Below are positions 8,769 to 17,643 of a stretch of 64,000 bases of DNA, piece after piece. Under the pieces are notes generated by a model, which worked only from the letters and a program-made list of their open reading frames with translations, had not been told where the DNA came from and made no database searches. Positions within the stretch are counted from its first letter, which is position 1. Every line of letters starts with the position of its first letter. Position numbers and translations under genes: made by a program. This stretch comes from Verrucomicrobium spinosum DSM 4136 = JCM 18804 (GTDB lineage: Bacteria > Verrucomicrobiota > Verrucomicrobiia > Verrucomicrobiales > Verrucomicrobiaceae): positions 7,845,105 to 7,909,104 of the forward strand of contig NZ_ABIZ01000001.1 in NCBI RefSeq assembly GCF_000172155.1, read 5' to 3'.

Positions 8769-10160
8769 TCAAGCTACCACCTCCATCGCCACCCTCCCGG
8801 ACACATCCGTCAGCCGGAAATCCCGCCCGGCATACTCGTAGGTCAGGATCTCGTGATCCAGGCCCAGCAGGTGCAGCATGGTCGCGTGCAGATCATGTGT
8901 GCCCATGATGCCGGAGACGGCCTCCGCGCCTGTTTCGTCCGTGGCACCATGCCGCATGCCGCCCTTCACACCGCCGCCGGCCATCCACATGCTGAACCCC
9001 TTGGCATTGTGGCCGCGACCGTCGCCATTGCCTTTGTCATCATAAGCACCGCGGCCGAACTCCCCGCCCCACAGCACCAGCGTGTCTTTCAGCATATCCT
9101 TTTGTTTGAGATCTGTCAGTAGACCAGCGATGGGCTGGTCGATAGAGGCAGCCCGGCCCAAGGTCCCGATGCGCAGGTTGTTGTGATGGTCCCATCCACC
9201 ATGCGTAATCTGGATGAAACGCACGCCTTTCTCCGCCAGACGTCTTGCCATCAGGCACTGGGTGCCAAACCTTGCGGTCTCGTTGTTTCCTAATCCGTAG
9301 AGGCTCCGCATGGACTCTGGCTCCTTGTCCAGATCCAGCACGCCCGGCACGGAGGTCTGCATCTGGCAGGCCAGTTCCATGGACTGGATCACGCCTTCCA
9401 GTTCCGGGTTCGCCGGATCATGCTGCTGCAGCAGACGACGGTTCAGCTTCTGCACAAAGTCCACCTGCCTGCGTTGCGCCGACATGGAAAGATGCGGGTC
9501 CAGATTGGGCAGCGCCTGCTGACCGGTCCGAATGCGCGTGCCTTGGAACGTCGCTGGCAGAAACGCCGAGCCATAGTTCATCGCCCCACCCTGATCGTGC
9601 GGAGGATCGATGGTGATGTATCCCGGCAGATCCTGCGCCTCCGTGCCCAGACCGTACACCGTCCACGATCCCATGGAGGGCCGGACAAACATGTCATTGC
9701 CCGTGTGCAGCGCCACCGTGGCCTGGGAATGCGAGGGCGTGCGCGTCTGGCATCCATTCAGCAGACACAGATCGTCCGCATGCTTCGCCAGCTCTGGAAA
9801 TGCCTCAGAAATCATGAGCCCGCTCTGGCCCGAAGGATGGAACTTCAATACCGGCCCGAGCAGAGCGTGATTGCCCCCCTCCTTCCCCACCATCTCCGGT
9901 TTCCAGTCAAAGGTCTCCATGTGACTGGGACCACCCTGCATGTAGAGGAAGATCACCCGCTTCGCCTTGGCCGGGAAATGCGGCGTCTTGGGAGCCAGGG
10001 GGTTCACATACCGGGTGGCCTGCTCCCCGGGTTGCTGGCCATACGTCTTCTGACCGGCCATCGCCGCCAGCGCCAGCCAGCCAAACCCTGCACTCGTCTG
10101 CTGGAGAAAGGCCCGCCGGGTATGAGCCAGGACGGTGTTGGAGCAGGTTCGGAGGTTCAT
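8769..10160 (-). CDS. DUF1501 domain protein, Tat-exported
   Basis: A 463-residue protein with a twin-arginine signal (TRRAFLQQTSAGFGWLALAA, about residues 14-33). The DUF1501 pattern follows: RVIFLYMQGGPSHMETFDWK, the SHSQATVALHTGND and MGSWTVYGLG blocks, and a C-terminal LVLWGGEFGRGAYDDKGNGDG region with GRGHNAKGFSMWMAGGGV. DUF1501 belongs to the alkaline-phosphatase/sulfatase-like fold and is very common in Planctomycetota and Verrucomicrobiota; activity is unproven. It lies 42 bases after the DUF1549/DUF1553 gene, the usual partner, so the two are probably one operon acting in the periplasm. Confidence 0.92.
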   Translation of the reverse strand: MNLRTCSNTVLAHTRRAFLQQTSAGFGWLALAAMAGQKTYGQQPGEQATRYVNPLAPKTPHFPAKAKRVIFLYMQGGPSHMETFDWKPEMVGKEGGNHALLGPVLKFHPSGQSGLMISEAFPELAKHADDLCLLNGCQTRTPSHSQATVALHTGNDMFVRPSMGSWTVYGLGTEAQDLPGYITIDPPHDQGGAMNYGSAFLPATFQGTRIRTGQQALPNLDPHLSMSAQRRQVDFVQKLNRRLLQQHDPANPELEGVIQSMELACQMQTSVPGVLDLDKEPESMRSLYGLGNNETARFGTQCLMARRLAEKGVRFIQITHGGWDHHNNLRIGTLGRAASIDQPIAGLLTDLKQKDMLKDTLVLWGGEFGRGAYDDKGNGDGRGHNAKGFSMWMAGGGVKGGMRHGATDETGAEAVSGIMGTHDLHATMLHLLGLDHEILTYEYAGRDFRLTDVSGRVAMEVVA

Positions 10161-10202
10161 GCTGGTGATGGGAGAAAGACGATTGGTTCAATGAAACTCA
10201 AA

Positions 10203-12236
10203 TCAAAGCAGATAGCGGAACTCTGCGCTGCACAGCAGCCCCTGCAAAAAAGCGGCCCAGACCTCCCGCCCGGCGAGCCCGCTGCCGGACAAGTCCTTCA
10301 TCAGGGCCATGGCCGCCTGCACCTCTTGGGCGTCTGGTTTGCGCCCCAGCACTCTCCGCCATCCTGCCTGAACACGTGCCGTGTCATCGCGAAGCGTCTC
10401 GTCCTTCACCAACCGATCCGCCGCTTCTTGAGCCAGTTTCACAGTCAGCTCGCCGTTCATCAGGAACAGCGCCTGCGGGGAGACAGTGGTCACTTCCCTT
10501 TGTCCTTTGATCTGACTCGGATCTGGGAAGTCAAAGGTCTCCTGCATGGGGCTCAGCAAGGATCGCAACACGGGCAGATAGACACTGCGGTACGGCTCAT
10601 CTTCATCCACCAGACTTCGTAGTCTGGCCTCGCGGCCCTTGCCTCCGAAGCCTGCCACCTGCACCCCTGTGGGCCGGCGCTCCACCGGCGTACCCGCCAC
10701 AAAGAAGAGACTGTCCCGGATGGCCTCCACCTCCAGCCGGCGGGAGTTCATCTTCCAGAAGAGCTCGTTGGCCCCGTCCGCCTGCTCTCGCACCGGATCC
10801 CCACGACTGCTCATCCGATAGGTGCGGCTCAGCATCACAGTGCGGATCAAGCCTTTGACCGACCACCCTTTTTCCACGAACCGCACCGCCAGATGGTCCA
10901 GCAGTTCCGGATGTGTGGGCGCATCGCCTGTCTGGCCAAAGTCATCCACCGATCTCACAATGCCCCGGCCAAAGAGGTGCTGCCAGATCCGGTTCACCAT
11001 GACGCGTGCGGTGAGAGGATGATTGGGCTTGGTGAGCCAGCGGACCAGTTCCGTCCTGCCGCTCGCCTTCGCATCCACTGCTGGGAACTTGGGCAACTGG
11101 GGAATGGCCAGCGCGCCCCGTGCGGGCGCTTCACCCCGGTCATACGCATCCCCTTTGATCGCGATGGGACAGTCCTCCATCTCCCCTTCCTCCACCCCCA
11201 TGGCGCGCGTGGGGTCGTAGCGGAAGTACACCGGATAACCCCGCGAGGGCTGCGTCATCTCCATGGCCGCCATGGAGCCGCCATCCTCCTCCATGTCGGA
11301 CTGCCCAGATGCACCCTTCCCATCCACACTGGCCACTGCCGCAGATGCCACCTGCTTCGCCACCGGCACGCGCAGCAGCGCCTCCTCATCCACATATCCG
11401 TTGGCTCCTAGATTGCCCTTGGGGCGCTGTCCCGACCAGGTCTGGGTGCTGTAGAAAATGCCCGCCAGGGCGTAGTAGTCCCGCTGAGTGACCGGATCCG
11501 TCTTGTGGTCATGGCACCGGGCACAGCTGATCGTCAGCCCCATGAAGGCCCGGGTGGTCACGTCGATCTGGTCATCCACCCGGTCCAACCGGAACAACTC
11601 GCCCCCTTCTGACAAATCCAGCGATGCCATGGTGAGCAGGCCTGTGGCGATCAATTGCTCAGAGCGTTGGGCTGGCGTTGACGCAGGCAGCAGATCCCCC
11701 GCCACCTGCTCCGCAATGAAACGATGGTACGGCTTGTCCTGATTGAAGGCATCAATGACATAGTCGCGATAACGACGGGCAAACGGAAAGGCCGCATTCA
11801 TCGTGCGCCCCACGCTGTCGGAGTAGCGCACCACATCCAGCCAATGCCGCCCCCACCGTTCGCCAAACCGGGGTGACTGGAGCAATCGATCCACCACTTT
11901 TGCAAAGGCTGCATCGTTGGAAGCACGATCTTGAAGAAAGTCGTCCATCTCCCGCTCCGTCGGTGGGAGGCCGGTCAGGTCATAGGTCGCACGACGCAGC
12001 AGCACTTCCCTGCCAGCATCGGGATTGGGCTGGATGCCTTTGGCCTCCAGACGTACCAGGATGAACCGGTCGAGATCGTCCTTCACCCAGTTCACCGCCA
12101 GGGGCGCTGGCATCGCAGGCCGGTATAAGGGGCGGAAGGACCAGGGAATCTCCTTTTCCTTGGCCAAGACTTCCCCTGTCGAGGTCAGCAATGTGACTCC
12201 GATGGCGACCCCATGTATGATCAACTGTGCATTCAT
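10203..12236 (-). CDS. DUF1549/DUF1553 (PSCyt2-PSD1) protein
   Basis: A 677-residue secreted protein with a weak N-terminal signal segment (GVAIGVTLLTSTGEVLA). DUF1549 covers about 45-265, with VKDDLDRFILVRLEAKG, RRATYDLTGLPPT, GERWGRHWLDVVRYSDS and ISCARCHDHKTDPVTQRDYY. DUF1553 fills the C-terminal part, with NHPLTARVMVNRIWQHLFGR, VDDFGQTGDAPTHPELLDHL and PQALFLMNGE. Many relatives carry an N-terminal cytochrome-c domain; none is present here, but the internal CARCH motif could bind haem. The pair with DUF1501 downstream is usual in this phylum. Function unknown. Confidence 0.9.
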   Translation of the reverse strand: MNAQLIIHGVAIGVTLLTSTGEVLAKEKEIPWSFRPLYRPAMPAPLAVNWVKDDLDRFILVRLEAKGIQPNPDAGREVLLRRATYDLTGLPPTEREMDDFLQDRASNDAAFAKVVDRLLQSPRFGERWGRHWLDVVRYSDSVGRTMNAAFPFARRYRDYVIDAFNQDKPYHRFIAEQVAGDLLPASTPAQRSEQLIATGLLTMASLDLSEGGELFRLDRVDDQIDVTTRAFMGLTISCARCHDHKTDPVTQRDYYALAGIFYSTQTWSGQRPKGNLGANGYVDEEALLRVPVAKQVASAAVASVDGKGASGQSDMEEDGGSMAAMEMTQPSRGYPVYFRYDPTRAMGVEEGEMEDCPIAIKGDAYDRGEAPARGALAIPQLPKFPAVDAKASGRTELVRWLTKPNHPLTARVMVNRIWQHLFGRGIVRSVDDFGQTGDAPTHPELLDHLAVRFVEKGWSVKGLIRTVMLSRTYRMSSRGDPVREQADGANELFWKMNSRRLEVEAIRDSLFFVAGTPVERRPTGVQVAGFGGKGREARLRSLVDEDEPYRSVYLPVLRSLLSPMQETFDFPDPSQIKGQREVTTVSPQALFLMNGELTVKLAQEAADRLVKDETLRDDTARVQAGWRRVLGRKPDAQEVQAAMALMKDLSGSGLAGREVWAAFLQGLLCSAEFRYLL

Positions 12237-12278
12237 AGCATGCAGCCTTTGATTTTGAGTCCGTATCTTCCCTCGGTT

Positions 12279-13832
12279 TCACCCCTGCTTGCCCAGCCAG
12301 GCACTGAGGGTCTGCACATTCTTCACAAAGGTCTCGCTGTAGATCACGCCGCCGGGCGGGGTTGTCTTTTTCCCGTTCGCATCTCGCATGACACCACGGT
12401 CGCCATCCTTCTCCCTCCATGCCCCCTGGCTGTCCAGGGCGGCCACGATGTCGGCGACCTCCGCATCCGTGGGTGGCTTGGCAGCAGCCTTGGATTGGAC
12501 AAAGCCCGGCACCGGCGTGCCTTGATGGATCCGTTGCCAGGCTGCCTGGATCAGATCCAGTTCCGGATCCCAGAGCCAGCCGTAGTTGGAGGCCGTGCGG
12601 TCGTCTTCATACGTCAGCTCGTGCCCTTTGCCACCCGGCCCCCGCTTGAAGTAGAGCGGCTTGTTGGTCTCCAATTCATAGAACCTGGCCAGCTTGCCGG
12701 AGGGCAGGATGGACTTGCGCAAATACACCACCGCTGGCGGGATGGGTTGCAGGTATTTCTTGTCTCCCGTCACCGCCGCCAGGCGCAGCAGCGCCCACAT
12801 CATGCTCTGGGACTCCCTGCCGCTCACGGCGGGACACTCAAAGGCCCTGCTCCACACGGGCTGCATGTTCTCATCATACTGCTGCGCCCAGGCAGGTTGG
12901 GGTTGGGGAAGCTGCGCCAGCAGGAGGAAGTCACCCGCGCGTTTTGCCGCCTCCAGATACTTGGGATCCTGGTACACCTGGGAGGCCAGGATCAGGGCGT
13001 CCATCGCTGTGGCATGCAGGTTGTCGTTCGTCACGTAGCACCCGGTGAAATCCTTCGTCCAGGTGCGGGACCAGGATTTAGGAAATGACGCCTGCTTCAG
13101 GGGATAACGCGACACCGACGGCGGTGCCTCGGGATAGGTCTCGTGATTGGTGGACCAGCCTCCCGCAGGATACTGCACCTTCAACAGGGTCTCCAGGGCA
13201 AACCGGGCCGCCTCGTGGATCTCCTCATCCTTGAAACCTGTGGCCTTGTCAGCACGCACCAGCAGGCGGATGGCGCTCTGCGTTACATCATCGTCCAGAG
13301 TGGTCTGGTTGTCCCCCTTGTGCTTGCCCACCTTCCACAGGTGCCACCCCGCCTCCCCCTTGGGCCAAGTCTGTCCCGAGATCAGCTTGCCCTGCGCGTC
13401 ACGACGATAGAGCCACTTCTGCCGGTCCGCGCTGCCGAAACTGCCCGAGTAGTACCACCCCCCAGAGCTGAGTTGCGTCCGGCTCAGGGCGTGCGCGGCA
13501 TCCACCGCCGCCTTCAGACACGCAGGGTCGCCAGTTGTTTCATAGGCATCCAGAAACGCGAGCCCCACGGCCGGAGTGCCTGGAGGCTGGATCCAGATCG
13601 TGTCCGGGCCGGGGATGCCCTCCGCCTCCCGCAGGGAGAAATCCGCACTGTAGCGGTACACATACCCGCCGTGTGTGGCGGCTTTGCCATGGTAAAACGC
13701 CACCGCCTTCAGCAGCGCGGCCTTGGCCGTGGCCGGAGAAGCCGGGGGCGCTGCCGACAAGGGACCTGCCAGTGGGAGCAAAAGCAGCCAGCCCAGCCCC
13801 GAGATGGAACCGGTTGTGAGGAGTCTTTTCAT
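12279..13832 (-). CDS. PL10-type pectate-lyase-like protein
   Basis: A 517-residue secreted protein with a signal peptide (MKRLLTTGSISGLGWLLLLP...LSA). The body is an alpha/alpha toroid type: TTLDDDVTQSAIRLL, YPAGGWSTNHETYPEAP and AWAQQYDENMQPVWSRAFE with FECPAVSGRESQSM resemble polysaccharide lyase family 10 (Pec_lyase, PF09492) proteins. In PL10 enzymes these segments line the active-site groove for polygalacturonate, but true pectate cleavage is not shown here. ATG at 13832 is chosen because it immediately precedes the signal peptide. It is 43 bases upstream of the DUF1549/DUF1553 gene on the same strand. Confidence 0.75.
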   Translation of the reverse strand: MKRLLTTGSISGLGWLLLLPLAGPLSAAPPASPATAKAALLKAVAFYHGKAATHGGYVYRYSADFSLREAEGIPGPDTIWIQPPGTPAVGLAFLDAYETTGDPACLKAAVDAAHALSRTQLSSGGWYYSGSFGSADRQKWLYRRDAQGKLISGQTWPKGEAGWHLWKVGKHKGDNQTTLDDDVTQSAIRLLVRADKATGFKDEEIHEAARFALETLLKVQYPAGGWSTNHETYPEAPPSVSRYPLKQASFPKSWSRTWTKDFTGCYVTNDNLHATAMDALILASQVYQDPKYLEAAKRAGDFLLLAQLPQPQPAWAQQYDENMQPVWSRAFECPAVSGRESQSMMWALLRLAAVTGDKKYLQPIPPAVVYLRKSILPSGKLARFYELETNKPLYFKRGPGGKGHELTYEDDRTASNYGWLWDPELDLIQAAWQRIHQGTPVPGFVQSKAAAKPPTDAEVADIVAALDSQGAWREKDGDRGVMRDANGKKTTPPGGVIYSETFVKNVQTLSAWLGKQG

Positions 13833-13852
13833 GTCAGGACGTATGGTGGCGG

Positions 13853-15574
13853 TTACCTTGAACCTGCGCCGACTGCCTCCCCGGGCCGTGTCGACACGAA
13901 ACCCACATTGACCACTTGGGCCTGCTGACACAGCTCCAGCGCCCGCGTCACATGCTTGTAGGCGGTATCGGGCGTGGCCTGTAGCTTCACCACCTGGTCT
14001 CTCCCGTTGGCAGCCTGCTGTTTCAGCTTGGCCAGCAAGATCTCCTCCGTCACGTCCTGCCCGTTGGCGGTGAAGGAGCCGTCTGCCTGAATCCCCACCA
14101 GGAGATCGATCCGGTCCTTCCTGGTCGCCTTGCCTCGCACAGCCTCCCCATCAGCTGCGCCCTTCTTGCCCTCAGCAGCACCCGCTTTTCCATCGCGATC
14201 GCCCTCTTTGCGCGGTTGGTCACCGTCCTTGAGTCCGGCCTTCTTCATTTCGCCATCACGGGGTCCCGCCTTTTTGCCTTCACCATCGCGCGGCCCTTGC
14301 TTGCCGCCATCGCCATCGCGAACGCCTGCTTTTTTCACGCCATCGCCATCACCATCGCGCCGTCCCTGCTTGCCACCATCACCATCTCTTTGCCTCGTCT
14401 TCACTCCTTCTCCGTCACGGGCGGATTCTTTGTTTCCTTTATCCCCTTCTTTGACTCCGCCTTCTCGCGGAGCACCATCCTCTTTGGCAGCCGGTCCCTT
14501 CGGGGCTTCGCCATCAGCCTGGGCGGTGGTGAAAGTCACCAGCGCCAGCAGGGGCACCAGGGCAAGGGCGACGCGATGCCACCACGGAGAGGGAAGCGGA
14601 GAAGCAATCATATGGATGCGTTTTTGGATCTCACGTTGTCTTTTGCCAAAAGGCATGAGCGCCGCCCCCGCGGTCGCAGGCACACGGACCGCCGTCAGGT
14701 GATTCTCCAGTGTCTTGAGCAGGGCCATGCCGTAGGACACCCGCTGCTCCCCGCTCATCGCCGCCAGCGCCACGCGGTCGCATTCCAGCTCCCGGTCTGC
14801 GCGCAACCGCCGCAGCATCAGCCACACGAGCGGGTTGCACCAGTGCAGTGCTGCCACTGCCAGCCCCACCCAGCCCCACAACACATCCTGCCGCTTCACA
14901 TGGGCCAGCTCATGCAGGAACATGCCCCGGATCTCATCTTCCGTGTAGTTTCCTGCAAGCTTCGATGGCACCAGAATGCAGGGCCGCACCCAGCCCCAGA
15001 GGGCTACCGTGGGCAGCCCGGGCACCTCCAGCAGCGCCGGACGACGTGCGACACTCAGCCGCTGCGCCGCCCAGTCCAGCATGGGCTGCAACTCCGACCC
15101 AGCGGCCCTGCCACGCTGGCGGACCATGCGCCACAGCATGGCATGCGAAGCAGCAGCCCATCCGGCCACAGCCAGCACACCGACCGCCCACAGGCCCGTC
15201 AAGATCGTGGCTGCATTCGGCCATGTGCTCGCCGCACTCCGCTCCCCGGGTTGCTGAATCGAGGAAACAATCTCTCTCTCAGCGCCTGCCTTCACGAACT
15301 GCCCGAGAGATTCCTGCCGCACCGGCTCGTGACTCACGGACAACACTTGCGAACCTTCCAGCCAGCCGAGCGGATGACTGGCCAGCGTTGGCACCGCAGG
15401 CAACAGCAACCGCACAAGGAAGAGGGCTCCCAACAGCAACCGCACGCGGACCGGAAATCTCCCCCACCAGCCCAATGCCACCAGCAGGGCCAGCGCAGGC
15501 ACCATCACCAGTGAAGTATGTCCCGCCCAGGCGGCCACCTTTTCCAGCAACGGAAGCATGAGATCTGCATTCAT
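13853..15574 (-). CDS. BlaR1-like M56 metalloprotease with DG-rich linker and ExbD-like tail
   Basis: A 573-residue membrane protein. Helices near residues 18-60 and 125-150 surround the M56 peptidase domain with zinc motif HELAH (221-225) and downstream ELECD. BlaR1 relatives cleave a BlaI-type repressor on sensing a signal. Another helix lies near 345-362 (VALALVPLLALVTFTTA). A periplasmic low-complexity stretch of about 100 residues follows, built on RDGDGGKQG / RDGEGKKAG units. The last 80 residues (IDLLVGIQADGSFTANGQDV ... KHVTRALELCQQAQVVNVGF) look like the periplasmic domain of ExbD/TolR rather than a penicillin-binding sensor. Its ATG overlaps the TGA of blaI. Confidence 0.8.
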   Translation of the reverse strand: MNADLMLPLLEKVAAWAGHTSLVMVPALALLVALGWWGRFPVRVRLLLGALFLVRLLLPAVPTLASHPLGWLEGSQVLSVSHEPVRQESLGQFVKAGAEREIVSSIQQPGERSAASTWPNAATILTGLWAVGVLAVAGWAAASHAMLWRMVRQRGRAAGSELQPMLDWAAQRLSVARRPALLEVPGLPTVALWGWVRPCILVPSKLAGNYTEDEIRGMFLHELAHVKRQDVLWGWVGLAVAALHWCNPLVWLMLRRLRADRELECDRVALAAMSGEQRVSYGMALLKTLENHLTAVRVPATAGAALMPFGKRQREIQKRIHMIASPLPSPWWHRVALALVPLLALVTFTTAQADGEAPKGPAAKEDGAPREGGVKEGDKGNKESARDGEGVKTRQRDGDGGKQGRRDGDGDGVKKAGVRDGDGGKQGPRDGEGKKAGPRDGEMKKAGLKDGDQPRKEGDRDGKAGAAEGKKGAADGEAVRGKATRKDRIDLLVGIQADGSFTANGQDVTEEILLAKLKQQAANGRDQVVKLQATPDTAYKHVTRALELCQQAQVVNVGFVSTRPGEAVGAGSR

Positions 15575-16026
15575 GACTGGCTCTCCGGTGCGGGTTTGTT
15601 CTGTTGGCTCAGTTGCTTCTGTTGCAGTTCCAGGAGCTTGCGCATCTCCTCCAGCTCTGCGGGCGTGCACTCCTGCCTTTCCAGAAAACAGGCCAGCAAA
15701 GGAGCGAGCTTCCCGCCAAAGACACGATCCACAAAGGTCCGGCTGGCCTCATGCACGCACCGGTCCTCCTCCACCCGGGGCAGGTAAACATACTCCCGCC
15801 CCTGCTGGCGAAAGCCCAAAGCTCCCTTCTGTACCAGCCGGTTGATCAGGGTCTGCACCGTCTTGGGTTTCCACGCCTGCCGTCCCTTGAGCGTCTGCAC
15901 CACATCCTTCGCCGTCGCCTCCCCCAGCCTCCAGAACTCCGTCATCACCACCCACTCCGCATCTGAGATCGGCGGGATCGCTTCGTGGTTGTCGGCAGTT
16001 CGGGGAGTGGGCTTGGCGGCAGGCAT
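15571..16026 (-). CDS. blaI: BlaI/MecI/CopY-family transcriptional repressor
   Basis: A 151-residue winged-helix protein. ISDAEWVVMTEFWRLGEATAKDVVQ is the first two helices; KPKTVQTLINRLVQKGAL is the recognition helix region; REYVYLPRVEEDRC is the wing. A dimerisation part with FGGKLAPLLACFLE follows. The C-terminal tail is longer and Gln/Glu-rich. BlaI dimers repress their own operon until the membrane protease removes them. Stop and start codons overlap (ATGA) with the BlaR1-like gene, so the two are translationally coupled. Two candidate operators lie 26-64 bases upstream. The ligand is unknown; nothing links it to beta-lactamase here. Confidence 0.9.
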   Translation of the reverse strand: MPAAKPTPRTADNHEAIPPISDAEWVVMTEFWRLGEATAKDVVQTLKGRQAWKPKTVQTLINRLVQKGALGFRQQGREYVYLPRVEEDRCVHEASRTFVDRVFGGKLAPLLACFLERQECTPAELEEMRKLLELQQKQLSQQNKPAPESQS

Positions 16027-16051
16027 GCGCTGAAAATGAAATTCGGGATTG

Positions 16052-16090
16052 GATTACACACGTAATCGCAATTCGATCACAATCGTAATC
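16052..16090 (-). promoter_or_regulatory. Two GATTAC-N4-GTAATC dyads, probable BlaI operators
   Basis: 16052-16067 is a perfect 6-bp inverted repeat GATTAC-ACAC-GTAATC. 16075-16090 is GATCAC-AATC-GTAATC with one arm mismatch. Centres are 23 bases apart. The ATTAC/GTAAT core resembles MecI/BlaI operators (TACA/TGTA-centred). They lie 26-64 bases before the blaI ATG, fitting autoregulation, and may also affect the divergent gene at 16282. Confidence 0.6.
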
Positions 16091-16281
16091 GATCGACAAG
16101 CAGGAAATTCAGTCCTTCAAAAAAACTTGGGCCGCTCTGATGCCGCTCCACCAGAAAACTGAAAACTTGAAACGGAAAACTCCTCACCCCGCAAGAACTC
16201 CCATTGTCGCCAAGTTTGTCTTGTCCGGGCTTTGCCCATCCGTTCTGATCTGATGCGCTTCACGCCGCTTTCTCTCTCTTC

Positions 16282-17535
16282 ATGAAACCATATCTCGCCC
16301 CCCTCTTCACGCTCTCCCTGGCTGCCGCCTCGGCCCTGGGTCAATCCACCCCACCGCCCGCCGCCACCGGCAAGTGGGCCAAACAGCAGCTCACGGATGT
16401 CTTCTGGGCGGAAGGAGTGGCCGTGGCTGATGTCAACAAGGACGGCAAAGCCGACGTCCTCTACGGGCCCTACTGGTATGCAGGTCCGGAGTTCAAAACC
16501 AAGACCAAAATCTATTCCGATGCCGACCGGTTTAAGGTGAAAGCCGCCGATGGTTCCGAGACGGAGCTGGAAGGGTTCAAGGGTGCAAAGACGCAGGAGA
16601 ATGGCTACAGCAACAACTTCCAGTCCTTTGCCCACGACGTGAACAACGATGGCTGGGCCGACTACGTGGTGGTCAGCTTCCCCGGCAAGGAAACCTTCTG
16701 GTTCGAGAACCCGAAGGGTGGCCAGGGTGAGTGGGCCAAACATGTGGTCTGGACCCCCACCGACAACGAAAGCCCCATGCTCACGGACATCAATGGCGAC
16801 GGTCTGCCGGATCTGCTCTGCATGAGCAACGGCCATCTCGGCTTCGCCACCTACGATGCCAAGGCCCCCACCCAACCCTGGTCCTGGTACGGCGTCACGC
16901 CTCGCATGGCCTGGCAAAAGTACACCCACGGCATCGGCTACGGTGATGTGAACGGCGACGGCAAGGTGGACCTCCTGGAAGGCAGCGGCTGGTGGGAACA
17001 ACCCGCCTCGCTGGAAGGCAAGCCCGCCTGGAAGAAACACGACGCCACCTTCGCCACCAAGGGCGGAGCGCAGATGTACGTGTACGACGTGAATGGCGAC
17101 GGTCGCAACGACGTGATCAGCAGCCTCGCCGCCCACGAATACGGTCTGGCCTGGTTCGAGCAGAATGCCGACGGCACCTTCAAGCAACACCTCATCGTCG
17201 GCACCCCTGCCGAAGCCGGCACCACCGGCCTCATCTTCTCCCAGCTTCACGCCATTGAGCTGGTGGACATGAACGGCGACGGCGTGAAGGACATCGTCAC
17301 CGGCAAGCGCTTCTGGGCCCACGGTGCCAAGGGCGACCCCGAGCCCAATGCCCCCGCCGTCCTCTGGTGGTTCGAGCTCAAACGCGACGGTGGCAAGGTC
17401 ACCTGGGAGCCCCACTTCATCGACGGCGACTCCGGCGTGGGCACCCAGTTCGTGGTGGCCGATGTCAACGGCGACGGCAAACCCGACGTGGTGGTGGGCA
17501 ACAAGAAAGGCGCCTACGTCCACACCCAGAAGTAA
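16282..17535 (+). CDS. Secreted FG-GAP/VCBS repeat protein
   Basis: A 417-residue protein with a clear signal peptide (MKPYLAPLFTLSLAAASALG, cleavage likely near AxG-Q). It consists of repeated calcium-loop units: VADVNKDGKADVLYGP, DVNNDGWADYVVV, DINGDGLPDLL, DVNGDGKVDLLEG, DVNGDGRNDVISS, DMNGDGVKDIVTG and DVNGDGKPDVVVG. These are FG-GAP/VCBS blades that fold into a seven-bladed beta-propeller. Such periplasmic proteins are frequent in Verrucomicrobiota and may bind carbohydrates or proteins; the ligand is unknown. It is divergent from blaI and followed by a strong terminator. Confidence 0.9.
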   Translation: MKPYLAPLFTLSLAAASALGQSTPPPAATGKWAKQQLTDVFWAEGVAVADVNKDGKADVLYGPYWYAGPEFKTKTKIYSDADRFKVKAADGSETELEGFKGAKTQENGYSNNFQSFAHDVNNDGWADYVVVSFPGKETFWFENPKGGQGEWAKHVVWTPTDNESPMLTDINGDGLPDLLCMSNGHLGFATYDAKAPTQPWSWYGVTPRMAWQKYTHGIGYGDVNGDGKVDLLEGSGWWEQPASLEGKPAWKKHDATFATKGGAQMYVYDVNGDGRNDVISSLAAHEYGLAWFEQNADGTFKQHLIVGTPAEAGTTGLIFSQLHAIELVDMNGDGVKDIVTGKRFWAHGAKGDPEPNAPAVLWWFELKRDGGKVTWEPHFIDGDSGVGTQFVVADVNGDGKPDVVVGNKKGAYVHTQK

Positions 17536-17563
17536 GCTCGTTCACTCCTGAACCTCTCTCTCT

Positions 17564-17602
17564 AGCCCAGGGCCCGGCCTCATGTGCCGCCCTGGGCTTT
17601 TT
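17564..17602 (+). terminator. Rho-independent terminator
   Basis: AGCCCAGGGC (17564-17573) pairs with GCCCTGGGCT (17589-17598), followed by a T-run (17598-17602). It begins 28 bases after the FG-GAP gene stop. It also faces the end of the minus-strand gene at 17644, where it would be weaker. Confidence 0.85.
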
Positions 17603-17643
17603 CATATCCACGACACTCCCAGCTCATGGAAGCTGTTCGTAGT

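Noticed and set aside
14216..15514. A 432-codon plus-strand frame across the BlaR1-like gene
   Set aside because: It shadows the real minus-strand gene, which has the HELAH motif and overlaps blaI. The peptide has no domain and odd composition.
13853..16026. Beta-lactam resistance locus
   Set aside because: The BlaI/BlaR1-type pair has no penicillin-binding sensor domain and no beta-lactamase gene next to it.
16117..17523. A 468-codon open frame on the minus strand opposite the FG-GAP gene
   Set aside because: It is the complement of a GC-rich gene with repeated DVNGDG codons, giving an artificial His/Val/Gly-rich peptide. The plus-strand product has a signal peptide and a clear repeat family.
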